Positions 1 through 8,259 of a DNA stretch of 64,000 nucleotides are shown one piece after another. Below the pieces are notes generated by a model that was given only the letters and a program-made list of their open reading frames with translations, had not been told where the DNA came from and did no database searches. Each line of letters opens with the position of its first letter. Positions within the stretch are counted from its first letter, which is position 1. The translations under genes and the position numbers were made by a program. The stretch covers positions 3,162,001 through 3,226,000 of the forward strand of contig NZ_CP035283.1 of NCBI RefSeq assembly GCF_004103755.1, given 5' to 3'. This DNA comes from Caproiciproducens sp. NJN-50. Lineage in GTDB: Bacteria; Bacillota; Clostridia; Oscillospirales; Acutalibacteraceae.

Positions 1-655
1 TGACATTGGTTTTCAGGCCGGAAAAGCTGAAATCAAAGGGCGCGCCGTCCACGGAAGGCCGCGGGAGCCGGTACGCCTTATCATTGCCGCTCTCGGCAAT
101 TTTATCCAGTTCCACCCCGCCGGGATACGGCATGCCCATCGCGCGCGCGGCTTTGTCGAACGCTTCGCCCGCGGCGTCGTCGCGGGTGCGGCCGAGCACA
201 CGAAAGCCGGTGTAGCCCCGCACGTCGATCAGGTGCGTGTGACCTCCGGAAACCACCAGGCACAGGAACGGAGGTTCCAGCTCCGGGTGGGTCAGGTAAT
301 TCGCCGCGATGTGGGAGCGCAGGTGATGCACCGGCACAAGAGGCTTGTCCGCCGAAAGGGCCAGCCCCTTCGCGAAATTGACGCCGACCAACAGCGCGCC
401 GATCAGCCCGGGGGCATAAGTGACCGCAACGGCGTCGATCCCGTTCAGATCCGTCCCCGCGTCGTCCAGCGCCTTCTGCACGATACCTGAAATCGCCTCG
501 CAGTGCCTGCGGGACGCAATTTCAGGCACGACTCCGCCGTACAGCCGGTGTTCTTCCACCTGAGAAGCCACCGCATTGGAGAGGATCGTCCTGCCGTCGT
601 CCACCACGGCGGCGGCGGTTTCGTCGCAGGAGGATTCAATTCCTAGAATTCGCAT
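1..655 (-). CDS. tsaD: tRNA N6-adenosine threonylcarbamoyltransferase TsaD (partial, cut by left edge)
   Basis: Only the first ~218 codons lie in the window; the C-terminus continues past base 1. The product transfers the threonylcarbamoyl group from threonylcarbamoyl-AMP onto A37 of ANN-decoding tRNAs, working with TsaB and TsaE. The N-terminus MRILGIESSCDETAAAVVDD is the diagnostic ASKHA-fold start. Further on come GLIGALLVGVNFAKGLA, the metal-binding HxxxH region (VHHLRSHI) and VVSGGHTHL. The start is ATG at 655, preceded by AGGACC-rich sequence inside the upstream small gene, with which it overlaps by 13 bases. It is last in a minus-strand run after rimI, a usual partner; tsaB and tsaE are not in the window. 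The identification is certain. Confidence 0.95.
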   Translation of the reverse strand, partial: MRILGIESSCDETAAAVVDDGRTILSNAVASQVEEHRLYGGVVPEIASRRHCEAISGIVQKALDDAGTDLNGIDAVAVTYAPGLIGALLVGVNFAKGLALSADKPLVPVHHLRSHIAANYLTHPELEPPFLCLVVSGGHTHLIDVRGYTGFRVLGRTRDDAAGEAFDKAARAMGMPYPGGVELDKIAESGNDKAYRLPRPSVDGAPFDFSFSGLKTNV

Positions 656-855
656 GGGTCCTCCGGTTCCTCCTCCCGAACGGCGGGACGTCTTTCCAGC
701 CGGCGCTTTTTCCATCTGTCTGCCGGTTTCTCAATCGTATTGTTGTTGCCGCAGCTCACGGTGGTTCCGGCCTTGATCGGCGCAATCAGGAATCCGACGA
801 CGATCCCGATAAACGTGCAGGCCAGCGCCAGCAGCCGGGCCTCTTTTTTCGACAT
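643..855 (-). CDS. Small single-span membrane protein of unknown function
   Basis: A 70-residue protein starting MSKKEARLL at an ATG preceded by GGGGGAT, a good ribosome binding site. A longer reading from 888 lacks one. Residues ~6-28 form one hydrophobic segment (LLALACTFIGIVVGFLIAP), followed by a polar tail rich in Lys, Arg and Glu. It sits between rimI and tsaD and overlaps the tsaD start by 13 bases, so the two are probably translationally coupled. I recognise no family. The short length and lack of motifs leave the function open, but the ribosome binding site and operon position make it likely to be real. Confidence 0.6.
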   Translation of the reverse strand: MSKKEARLLALACTFIGIVVGFLIAPIKAGTTVSCGNNNTIEKPADRWKKRRLERRPAVREEEPEDPCEF

Positions 856-960
856 GGCAAATCCCCCTTTTTTCATAGGACAAAACATCTCTTCCCCGCG
901 TTCGGAAGCATCCCGGTACCGTCCCGCCCGTCTTAACCGGCCGTCCGCTCCCTGCCGGCC

Positions 961-993
961 GGCGGGCTGAAGGACGCAGCGTCACTCTGCCCG
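961..993. repeat. REP-like palindromic element, copy 1 (over the rimI stop codon)
   Basis: This copy reads GGCGGGCTGAAGGACGCAGC and continues to GTCACTCTGCC. It matches the element at 13064-13093 almost base for base and the one at 63714-63747 more loosely. The core is a near-palindrome of the form GCAACGTCACGTTGC. The TCA inside it is the reverse complement of the rimI stop codon, so the repeat supplies the end of that gene. Confidence 0.55.
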
Positions 994-1434
994 GAAATTC
1001 AGCGTCAGAATCAGCGCGTCCTCCGGCGGCGAACGGTAGAAGTTTTTCCTGCGCCCGGCCTCCCGCAGGCCGAGCGATTCATAGAGCGCGACCGCCGCCG
1101 CGTTGGAGGGCCGGACTTCCAGGCTGAAAAATCCCGCGTTCCGCCCCCGCGCCCGCTCGATCAGCCCCTGCGTCAGCGCGCGGCCGACGCCCCCGCGCCG
1201 GAAGCGCGGGAAAACGGCGATATTGTCCACATAGCATTCCCCGCAGACGCAGTGCATCCCGGCGTAACCCGCGACCGCCCCGCCGCACTCCGCGACCAGA
1301 AACACGGCGGTATCGCAGGACAGCTCCGCTTCAAGCCCCTTGAGTGTCCACGGTTCGGCAAAACAGATCCGCTCCAGCTCCGCAAGACTGTCCAGATGGC
1401 GCGCCGCCATGGGAACCAGTCTCAGACCATCCAT
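982..1434 (-). CDS. rimI: Ribosomal protein/protein alanine N-acetyltransferase RimI
   Basis: A 150-residue GNAT enzyme that acetylates N-terminal alanine, classically of ribosomal protein S18, using acetyl-CoA. The core is visible: strand YVDNIAVFPRFRRGGVGRAL holds the acetyl-CoA pyrophosphate loop (R/Q-x-x-G-x-G/A form RRGGVG), then FFSLEVRPSNAAAVALYESL and GRRKNFYRSPPEDALILTL, the typical RimI ending. The start is ATG at 1434, overlapping the stop of the upstream membrane gene as TGATG. Its partner tsaD follows 330 bases downstream, a standard pairing, although tsaE and tsaB are absent here. The last codons and stop fall inside a REP-like repeat. Confidence 0.9.
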   Translation of the reverse strand: MDGLRLVPMAARHLDSLAELERICFAEPWTLKGLEAELSCDTAVFLVAECGGAVAGYAGMHCVCGECYVDNIAVFPRFRRGGVGRALTQGLIERARGRNAGFFSLEVRPSNAAAVALYESLGLREAGRRKNFYRSPPEDALILTLNFRAE

Positions 1435-2597
1435 CAGCGCCGCACCACCCTCCAGTCCGAGCCGTCCCGGATCCGGTAAATGACATGGATCGCGACCCAG
1501 ATCAGGTTAAAGAGCATCAGAACGGAAAACAGCTTCATGCTGATAAACCGGAACCGGAACAGAAAGCGGCTGTAGGCGTAGAGGGAGGACAGCACCGTGA
1601 TGACCGGAACATAAAACTTTTCCGGGAAATAAAACGCAAACACGACGGAGAGCAGGTCCGCGGGGTACCAGTACCGCTCGTGCATGTACGGCAGAAAATA
1701 CGGCAGCATCATGGTGTAGAACAGCGCAAGGGAAATCAGCATTTCGTCGTTCAGCTGGAACTTTTTCGAACACAGATAGGCGAACGAGAACAGGACCAGC
1801 GCGCCTGCGGCCAGCACCGCGGCGCCGCCGAAGGAATCCGAAACATCGGAAGGAAACCAGGAGTACAGATTCGGCAGGTTCATGGTCGGTTCCCGGTATT
1901 CCTGCGCCTGTTGGACGTAGACGGTCAGCAGTTCGCCGAAATCACGGCCGAGCAGCGCGGCGGGCAGAATGGAGATCAGATAGACGAGCGGCGGGATCAG
2001 CAGGCAGCGCGCCCTTATTTTCCGCTTCAGCAGCAAAAGGAGCAGAAACGGGGCGAGGAACACCGCCTGCAGCTTGAGCGCGAACGCAATGGAAAACGCC
2101 GTGACCGCGCGGACTTCCCGGTCCTCCATCAGGTAACAGACACAGCCGAGCAGCGCGGCGGTATAGATGGAATCGCACTGCGCCCAGACCGACGAATTCA
2201 GAATGACGGTCGGCAGAAACAGCGTGATGGCGTAGGCGATCTCCCCCCAGAACTCGCCGTACTTGCGGTCGACCATGCGGAACACAAAGTACGCGGCCGC
2301 GACGTCCCCCGCGCACGACAGGGCTTTAATGAGATGCAGGCCGGAAAACGGAAGGTAGGAGACAAGGCCGAGCAGGTAGTAGTAAGCGGGCGTGTAGTCG
2401 CCGAAATCAAGGCCGGCCGCCGCAAGCCCTCCGTTCTGCCGGATCAGTTCAAACCACCCGGAGAGAAACTGCCTGTAGTCGCTGGAGACATAGCCGAAAA
2501 ATCTCAGCCGGACCGCCATGGCGAGGACCGTCACGGCGATCATGAAAAAAATATTCTCCGCTTTGACAAAATTGACGAATGCCTTTCGCTTGCTCAT
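1434..2597 (-). CDS. Polytopic membrane protein resembling GT-C mannosyltransferases
   Basis: 387 residues with about ten hydrophobic spans. After a short basic N-terminus and the first span (IFFMIAVTVLAMAVRLRFF) comes a loop with SSDYRQFLSGWF and DYTPAYYYLLGLVSYLPF. An acidic-aromatic first loop followed by a P-x-Y-x-x-x-L block is typical of GT-C transferases that use polyprenyl-phosphate sugars (Gpi18/DUF2029-like). Later segments include ILNSSVWAQCDSIYTAALLG and PYFLPYMHERYWYPADLLS. I chose ATG 2597 over 2600 because its spacing from GGTGGGAG is better. It overlaps rlmA by 3 bases and rimI by 1, so it is translationally coupled inside the polA operon. Transferase activity is inferred from layout only. 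Confidence 0.65.
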   Translation of the reverse strand: MSKRKAFVNFVKAENIFFMIAVTVLAMAVRLRFFGYVSSDYRQFLSGWFELIRQNGGLAAAGLDFGDYTPAYYYLLGLVSYLPFSGLHLIKALSCAGDVAAAYFVFRMVDRKYGEFWGEIAYAITLFLPTVILNSSVWAQCDSIYTAALLGCVCYLMEDREVRAVTAFSIAFALKLQAVFLAPFLLLLLLKRKIRARCLLIPPLVYLISILPAALLGRDFGELLTVYVQQAQEYREPTMNLPNLYSWFPSDVSDSFGGAAVLAAGALVLFSFAYLCSKKFQLNDEMLISLALFYTMMLPYFLPYMHERYWYPADLLSVVFAFYFPEKFYVPVITVLSSLYAYSRFLFRFRFISMKLFSVLMLFNLIWVAIHVIYRIRDGSDWRVVRR

Positions 2598-3427
2598 CAT
2601 TCTCCCACCTTGCGATAGAGTAAGAAATCGAATCCTGTTTCCGTGGTCAGCGCTTGGGTCCGGGCAAGGCGTTCGCAGCCTTCGCGCGGGGTTTTGCGGA
2701 AATAAGGGGTCATGGCGAACAGATCCTCCACGGCCCGTGTCCCGCTGATCGCAACGGTTCCCCTCACCGGCACGCGTTCCAGAAAGGCGAAGCCGGGATA
2801 TTCCGTGTCCCTGCGCTCGTTCTCATACGGCTCGTCGTACAGGAGTTCTTTCAGCCCGTACAGATGGCGCTCCGACGGAACAGCGAGGACCAGAAGGCCC
2901 CCCGGGCGCAGGACCCGGAGCAGCTCTTCGGGCACGATCGGCGCGAAAACATCCGTCACGGCGTCCACGGAACCGTTAAGAACGGGAATGCCGAACATGC
3001 TGCCGACCGCAAAGGAAATTTCTCCGTATTTTTTCGCCGCGGCCCGCACGGCGGATTTGGAAATGTCGAAGCCGTACTGCTCCGGCCTTCCGCCGTTTTC
3101 CAGAAGGAACTCCCGCAGCCGGCCCGCGTAGTACCCTTCGCCGCAGCCCGCGTCCAGAAGCACGGGGCGGTCCGTTTCCACATGGTCCCGAACCAGCGCG
3201 TTCAGCCGGTCGCTGAAAATCCGGTAGTACCCTGACTCCAGGAACCTGCGGCGGGAGGCGATCATCTCCCGGCTGTCGCCCGGATCGGCGGAGTGCCTCT
3301 TGTTCGGCGGCAGCAGATAGACGTAGCCCTCTTTCGCGATGTCGTAGCTGTGCCCGTTCGCACAGCGGCAGGCCTTTTCTTCCCGCGCGAGCGGCGCCCC
3401 GCAGACGGGGCATGCGAAAATCCCCAT
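2597..3427 (-). CDS. rlmA: 23S rRNA (guanine-N1)-methyltransferase, RlmA family
   Basis: 276 residues. The N-terminal zinc ribbon is clear: CPVCGAPL then CRCANGHSYDIAKEGYV (Cys-x2-Cys...Cys...His), the signature of RlmA(I)/RlmA(II) enzymes that methylate N1 of a guanine in 23S helix 35. A Rossmann SAM domain follows, with LLDAGCGEGYYAGRL as motif I and VFAPIVPEELLRVLRPGG later. ATG 3427 lies one base after the polA stop, with a GAGGCGAAGG ribosome binding site inside the polA end; the upstream extension to 3445 would overlap polA. RlmA(I) targets G745 and RlmA(II) G748; the sequence alone does not tell which. Confidence 0.85.
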   Translation of the reverse strand: MGIFACPVCGAPLAREEKACRCANGHSYDIAKEGYVYLLPPNKRHSADPGDSREMIASRRRFLESGYYRIFSDRLNALVRDHVETDRPVLLDAGCGEGYYAGRLREFLLENGGRPEQYGFDISKSAVRAAAKKYGEISFAVGSMFGIPVLNGSVDAVTDVFAPIVPEELLRVLRPGGLLVLAVPSERHLYGLKELLYDEPYENERRDTEYPGFAFLERVPVRGTVAISGTRAVEDLFAMTPYFRKTPREGCERLARTQALTTETGFDFLLYRKVGE

Positions 3428-3428
3428 G

Positions 3429-5996
3429 CTATGCCTTCGCCTCATACCAGGTTGTCCCGGTCTTTGCCTCGGCGATCATCGGGACGGAGAGCGAAACGGC
3501 GTTCTGCATCTCCTCCGTCAGCAGCGCGGCAACCCGTTCCGCCTCCTCTTTCGGGGCCTCGACGATCAGTTCGTCGTGCACCTGCAGAATCAGCTTCGCT
3601 TTCATTTTCTCCCGATCCAGGCGGTCCCGCACGCGGATCATCGCGATTTTGATGACGTCGGCCGCCGTTCCCTGGATCGGCATGTTCCGCGCCACGCGCT
3701 CCCCGAACGAGCGCAGGTTGAAGTTGGAGGACTTCAGCTCCGGCAGGTAACGCCGCCGCCCGAACAGCGTCTGGACGTAGCCGTTCTCCTTCGCCTCCTC
3801 CACCACGCGTTTCATGTAGGAATCCACGCCGGAAAAGTTCGCGAGGTAATCCGTGATGTACTGCTTCGCCTCGGCGACGGAGACATGGATGTTCTTCGAG
3901 AGCGAAAACGCGCCGATGCCGTAGACGATGCCGAAGTTGACGGCTTTCGCCCGGCTGCGCATCAGCGGAGTGACCAGTTCCTCCGGCATATGGAACACCT
4001 GCGCCGCCGTGCTGCGGTGGATGTCTTTTTCTTCCCGGAACGCCTGGATCATGTTCCGGTCGTTCGCGACGTGCGCCAGCACCCGCAGTTCGATCTGCGA
4101 ATAGTCCGCGTCCACCAGCACCCAGCCGGGGCGGGCGACAAAAAACCGGCGCATCTCCCTGCCCAACTCCGTGCGGACGGGGATATTCTGAAGGTTCGGC
4201 TCCGTGGAGCTGATTCGACCCGTGCGCGTCTCCGTCTGATTGAAGCTGGAATGGATCCGGCCGTCCGGCGCGACCACCTTCAGCAGGCCGTCGCAATAGG
4301 TGGATTTCAGTTTGGCCAGCGCGCGGTAATCCAGAACCATCTCGACCGCCGGGTGGTCGTAGCGCAGCTTTTCCAGCGTTTCCGCGCCGGTGGACCAGCC
4401 GGTCTTCGTCTTCTTTCCATGCGGAAGCCCCAGCTTGACAAACAGCGCGTCGCCGAGCTGCTTCGGCGAATTGAGGTTGAACTCATACCCGACCGAATCA
4501 AAAACCTGGCGCTGGAGCTCCGCGATCCGTTCTTCCAGCTTTTCCCCGAAGGAACGGATTCCCTCCGCGTCCACCGCGAAGCCGACGTTCTCCATGCCGG
4601 CCAGCACCCGGGCCAGCGGAATCTCGATATTCCCGAGCAGTTCCGTCTGGGAATTCTCCGCGATTTTTTCCTGGAGCCGGTCGGCAAGGCCCGGCAGCAC
4701 CGCGGCGGCGGCCTGCGCTTCGCTCCATTCCCCTGCGGGCTCCGGAACGCCGTACTCCTTCGCAAGGCGCGCCGGCTCATAGCCGGAGGCGGACGGGTTC
4801 AGCAGATACCCGGCCAGCATCGTGTCGAATACGGGACCCTTCATCGGGATTCCGTCTCTCAGCAGGATGGAAAAAAGCGGCTTGACGTTGTGCGTGTTTT
4901 TCCGGACGGACGCATCCCCAAACAGCGCCCGCAGCGTTTCCTCGCCCTCCACGGTATGAATCACGCCGCCCCGGTTCCACAGGACGCGCAGGTCACCCTC
5001 CGCAAAATCCGCGAGGATGTCGGCGCGGCCGTCCCCGCGCGCGGCTTTGAGCAAGGCGGCCGCATCCGTGTGTTCCGCGACGACGGCGGACGGCTGCGCC
5101 GCGGAAGAAACCTGCGGCGGCTCCGGGGCGTTCAATCCCATTTTCTCGATCAGTGAGAAAAATTCCAGCTTCGCCATCAGCGCCGCGGCTCCCGCGCAGT
5201 CGCACGGGGCGGGGATGTAATCCTTCAGGTCGGTGTCGATCGGCACGTCGGTGCGGATGGTGCCGAGCCGGCGGCTTAAGTACGCGCTGTCCTTTCCTTC
5301 CGCCAGCTTTTTCCGGATGCCGTCTTTGATCTCAAGTTCCGGAAGATGGCCGTAGATGTAGTCGATGGAGTGATAGGCCTGGATCAGCTGTCCCGCGCCT
5401 TTCGGGCCGATGCCCGCCACGCCGGGGATACAGTCGGAGGAATCGCCCTGAATCGCCTTGATCTCGATCATTTCCTTCGGGATCACGCCGTAGTCCTCTT
5501 CGATCTTTGCCTCGTCGTAGAGCGTCACCTGCGGCTGCCCCATCTTGGTGGAGGCAAGCCGGACCGTCACGTGCGGGCCGACCAGCTGAAGGCTGTCCCG
5601 GTCCCCGGTCGCCAGGACGCACTCGTCCCCTTCTTTTTCGCACTGCCCCGCAAGCGTGCCGAGGATGTCGTCCGCCTCGAACCCTTCGCAGGTGACCAGC
5701 CGGTACCCGAGCAGGGTGAGCAGTTCCTTGAGCGTGGGAAGCTGCTGGGCCAGCTCCGGCGGCATGCCCTTGCGGTTCGATTTGTAGCCGGCGTATTCCC
5801 GATGCCGAAACGTCGGCGCGCGCAGGTCGAACGCGACTGCCACCGCGTCGGGGGAAAGCTCCGTTTTCAGCTTGTGGAGGATGGTCAGAAAGCCGTAGAT
5901 CCCGTTGGTGTACAGCCCCTCCTTCGTCGTCAGGAGCCGCACGCCGTAGAACGCCCGGTTCAGAATGCTGTTGCCGTCCAGTACCAATAATTTCAT
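3429..5996 (-). CDS. polA: DNA polymerase I
   Basis: 855 residues, the usual length for a Firmicute Pol I. The 5'-3' exonuclease domain (about 1-290) opens MKLLVLDGNSILNRAFYGV and holds ATGDRDSLQL and IQGDSSDCIPGV, with its metal-binding Asp residues. The middle domain (about 300-450) has lost the DxE and YxxxD residues of proofreading exonucleases, so no 3'-5' activity is expected. The polymerase domain carries motif A (VDADYSQIELRVLAH), motif B (RSRAKAVNFGIVYGIGAF) and motif C (QVHDELIVEAP, near residue 808). The protein fills gaps and removes primers in repair and lagging-strand synthesis. It is first in its operon. Confidence 0.98.
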   Translation of the reverse strand: MKLLVLDGNSILNRAFYGVRLLTTKEGLYTNGIYGFLTILHKLKTELSPDAVAVAFDLRAPTFRHREYAGYKSNRKGMPPELAQQLPTLKELLTLLGYRLVTCEGFEADDILGTLAGQCEKEGDECVLATGDRDSLQLVGPHVTVRLASTKMGQPQVTLYDEAKIEEDYGVIPKEMIEIKAIQGDSSDCIPGVAGIGPKGAGQLIQAYHSIDYIYGHLPELEIKDGIRKKLAEGKDSAYLSRRLGTIRTDVPIDTDLKDYIPAPCDCAGAAALMAKLEFFSLIEKMGLNAPEPPQVSSAAQPSAVVAEHTDAAALLKAARGDGRADILADFAEGDLRVLWNRGGVIHTVEGEETLRALFGDASVRKNTHNVKPLFSILLRDGIPMKGPVFDTMLAGYLLNPSASGYEPARLAKEYGVPEPAGEWSEAQAAAAVLPGLADRLQEKIAENSQTELLGNIEIPLARVLAGMENVGFAVDAEGIRSFGEKLEERIAELQRQVFDSVGYEFNLNSPKQLGDALFVKLGLPHGKKTKTGWSTGAETLEKLRYDHPAVEMVLDYRALAKLKSTYCDGLLKVVAPDGRIHSSFNQTETRTGRISSTEPNLQNIPVRTELGREMRRFFVARPGWVLVDADYSQIELRVLAHVANDRNMIQAFREEKDIHRSTAAQVFHMPEELVTPLMRSRAKAVNFGIVYGIGAFSLSKNIHVSVAEAKQYITDYLANFSGVDSYMKRVVEEAKENGYVQTLFGRRRYLPELKSSNFNLRSFGERVARNMPIQGTAADVIKIAMIRVRDRLDREKMKAKLILQVHDELIVEAPKEEAERVAALLTEEMQNAVSLSVPMIAEAKTGTTWYEAKA

Positions 5997-6027
5997 CGCT
6001 TTTCCCCCGGATACAAGTTATGGAAGT

Positions 6028-6036
6028 ATTATATCA
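6028..6036 (-). promoter_or_regulatory. Extended -10 promoter of the polA operon
   Basis: On the minus strand this reads TGATATAAT, a perfect -10 with the TG extension, about 35 bases before the polA start. No good -35 is seen. The ribosome binding site GGGGGA follows, just before the ATG. Confidence 0.6.
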
Positions 6037-6092
6037 CTTTCCCATGCAAAAATTAAGAGTTAACAGTGCCGTAACGGAAAAAGAAACTGCGC

Positions 6093-6121
6093 TGTACAAA
6101 TAAACGGGCAGGCGGTATAAT
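6093..6121 (+). promoter_or_regulatory. Candidate sigma-A promoter of dusB
   Basis: TGTACA, 17 bases, TATAAT. The -10 is perfect and the -35 weak. It lies about 100 bases before dusB and diverges from the polA promoter within the same 220-base gap. Confidence 0.5.
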
Positions 6122-6219
6122 AAACCGGTTCCCGATCCGATAAAAAGCACCGCCGGAAAATCCTGAACAGAGGCAGCCGGACTGCCAGTTTAAAATAGAT
6201 GGAACAGGGATGTTACTTT

Positions 6220-7209
6220 ATGGATACCATTAAAATCGGCGCGGTCGAGCTTATGGGCCGCGCGGTGCTTGCACCGATGGCCGGCGCGGGCGACCGCGCG
6301 TTCCGCGAAGTCTGCGCGGCGTACGGCGCGGCGATGACGGTCAGCGAAATGGTCAGCGCCAAGGCGCTTCAATTCAACGATAAAAAGACAAAGGACCTGA
6401 TGGAGCTCGGGGACGCGGCCCGCCCCTCGGCCATTCAGCTGTTCGGAAGCGAACCGGGCGTGATGGCCGAAGGCGCGAAGCGCGCGATGGAGTTTTTCCC
6501 CGACTTGATCGACATCAACATGGGCTGTCCCGCTCCGAAGATCACCGGTCCGGGCGCGGGCAGCGCCCTGATGAAAAACCCGCCGCTGTGCGGGGAGATC
6601 GTCGCGGCGGTCAAAGCCGCCGTTCCCGTGCCGGTCACGGTCAAGATCAGGGCGGGCTGGGACGGGAAAAGTAAAAACGCCGTCGAAGTAGCAAAAATCT
6701 GCGAGGGGGCCGGCGCCGCCGCGGTGACGGTTCACGCGCGCACCCGCGCGCAGATGTACGCCCCGTCCCCCGACTGGAACATCATCAAGCAGGTCGGGGA
6801 AGCCGTCGGGATCCCCGTTATCGGCAACGGGGACGTGACGGACGCTCCCTCCGCCGCGCGGATGCTGGAGGAAACCGGCTGCAACGCGATTATGGTCGCG
6901 CGCGGCGCCCTGGGCAATCCGTGGGTGTTCCGGCAGATCAACGCCTATCTGGCGGAGTCCTGCCGGATCGTCCCGCCGCCGGGCGTGCACGAAAAAATGC
7001 TCGTCCTTATGCGGCAGGCGGAGCTGGCATGCCGCTACAAGGGCGAGCATCGCGCGATGAACGAGCTGCGCGGGCACGCGGGCTGGTATCTGAAAGGACT
7101 GCGGGGCGCCGCCGGATTCCGGCGCAGGGCGTCTCTTCTTTCTTCCCTAAAGGAACTGGAAGCGCTCACCAAAGACGTGATCGCGGAAAACGCCGTGCCG
7201 GAGGGTTAG
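6220..7209 (+). CDS. dusB: tRNA-dihydrouridine synthase (DusB type)
   Basis: 329-residue FMN enzyme that reduces uridines in the tRNA D-loop with NADPH. APMAGAGDRAFREVCAAYGA is the N-terminal signature. DINMGCPAPKITGPGAGSAL holds the catalytic Cys (residue ~103) that protonates the uracil ring. TVKIRAGWD, VTVHARTRAQMY and PVIGNGDVTDAPSA form the FMN-binding barrel strands. I used ATG 6220, with AGGGA upstream; the ATG at 6199 has no ribosome binding site. It is a single gene, convergent with the GNAT gene at 7206, and the two overlap by 4 bases at their stops. Confidence 0.93.
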   Translation: MDTIKIGAVELMGRAVLAPMAGAGDRAFREVCAAYGAAMTVSEMVSAKALQFNDKKTKDLMELGDAARPSAIQLFGSEPGVMAEGAKRAMEFFPDLIDINMGCPAPKITGPGAGSALMKNPPLCGEIVAAVKAAVPVPVTVKIRAGWDGKSKNAVEVAKICEGAGAAAVTVHARTRAQMYAPSPDWNIIKQVGEAVGIPVIGNGDVTDAPSAARMLEETGCNAIMVARGALGNPWVFRQINAYLAESCRIVPPPGVHEKMLVLMRQAELACRYKGEHRAMNELRGHAGWYLKGLRGAAGFRRRASLLSSLKELEALTKDVIAENAVPEG

Positions 7210-8231
7210 GCCTCCTCCCCTCCGCTGAACCTCATCCGCACGAACTCATCCTCGCCGAGCGGCGTTTCCCGCCGGTAACGCACGGTTTCCAAAAATCCGG
7301 CGCTCCGGTAACAGGAAACCGCCCGGCGGTTGAAGGAGCGGACCTCAAGCTCCAGGTCCCGGCCCGGATACCGGAAAAAGAACTCTCTGAGAACCAGCCC
7401 CATGATTCTTCTCCCGTAGCCGAGGCCGCAGAGGTCCGGCCGGACGCCCAGGCCGAGCAGGAGCGCGCCGTCCCGGCTGAAAAAGCGAAAAAAGCCGCAC
7501 AGTTCTCCTCTTTCGTCCTGAACGGCATAAAATTCGCTCTTCCTCTTGTCATCATCCGCCATCGCCCATCCGCGCGCGCAGACCTCCTCCCACGGAAAGG
7601 AGTTGTAGACCGCGTAAGGCCCGTCGTAACGCCAGGAGCAGATTTCCTCTGCGTGCTCCCGCGTCAGTCCCGCCGCGCGGAACCGTTTCCGCTCAAGGTC
7701 CTCATACCCTCCGCGCGTCATGAGATAGCAGACTTCGTCCAGCTTCACGCCGCGGTAATCCGTGTAGGAACCGGCGAGCGTCTTTTCATAGCGGAAACCG
7801 CACTTCTCGATGACCCGCCTGGAACGCGCGTTGAAGGGAAAATGGGCGACGGACAGAAAATCGAGCCTCATTTCCTCAAACGCATACCGCTCGGCCCGCC
7901 GGACCGCCTCCGTCATCAGGCCCTTACCCCAGCAGGAGCGCGAAAGGACGTAGCCGACTTCCCGGCAGGAACCCTCACCCTCGTGAAAAAGCCGGTCCGA
8001 GTGCAGGCCGAGCGAACCGACGACCTTTCCCGTCTCCTTCAGGACGACCGCGCTCACTTCCCCGTTTCCCACGAAATTTTTCAGGATCTCGCGGCTCTCG
8101 TCCATGGAACAATGGGGCTTCCAGCCCGCGTTCGGCCCGATTTCCGGGTCCTTCGCATACGCGTAAAAGTCCTCAAGGTCCTCCATGCACCAGGGCCGCA
8201 GCAGCAGCCTGCGGGTTTGCATCGTCTTCAT
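7206..8231 (-). CDS. Tandem GNAT acetyltransferase (two GNAT domains fused)
   Basis: 341 residues with two acetyltransferase domains. The first (about 1-175) is RimJ/RimL-like: TRRLLLRPWCMEDLEDFYAY, the acetyl-CoA loop SRSCWGKGLMTEAVRRAERY and ARSRRVIEKCGFRYE. The second (about 180-341) carries LGLGVRPDLCGLGYGRRIMG, whose Q/R-x-x-G-x-G form is again intact, and RSFNRRAVSCYRSAGFLETV. Both acetyl-CoA loops look functional. The start is ATG 8231 after GAGGGG, not the longer reading from 8285, which would overlap degV. The substrate is unknown; two-domain GNATs include aminoglycoside, mycothiol and peptide acetylases. It overlaps dusB tail to tail. Confidence 0.8.
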   Translation of the reverse strand: MKTMQTRRLLLRPWCMEDLEDFYAYAKDPEIGPNAGWKPHCSMDESREILKNFVGNGEVSAVVLKETGKVVGSLGLHSDRLFHEGEGSCREVGYVLSRSCWGKGLMTEAVRRAERYAFEEMRLDFLSVAHFPFNARSRRVIEKCGFRYEKTLAGSYTDYRGVKLDEVCYLMTRGGYEDLERKRFRAAGLTREHAEEICSWRYDGPYAVYNSFPWEEVCARGWAMADDDKRKSEFYAVQDERGELCGFFRFFSRDGALLLGLGVRPDLCGLGYGRRIMGLVLREFFFRYPGRDLELEVRSFNRRAVSCYRSAGFLETVRYRRETPLGEDEFVRMRFSGGEEA

Positions 8232-8259
8232 GCGGATCCCCTCTTTCCCGGCGGACGTC

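Noticed and set aside
3426..5156. 576-codon plus-strand frame
   Set aside because: Shadow of polA; the translated text is Arg/His-rich and lacks any motif.
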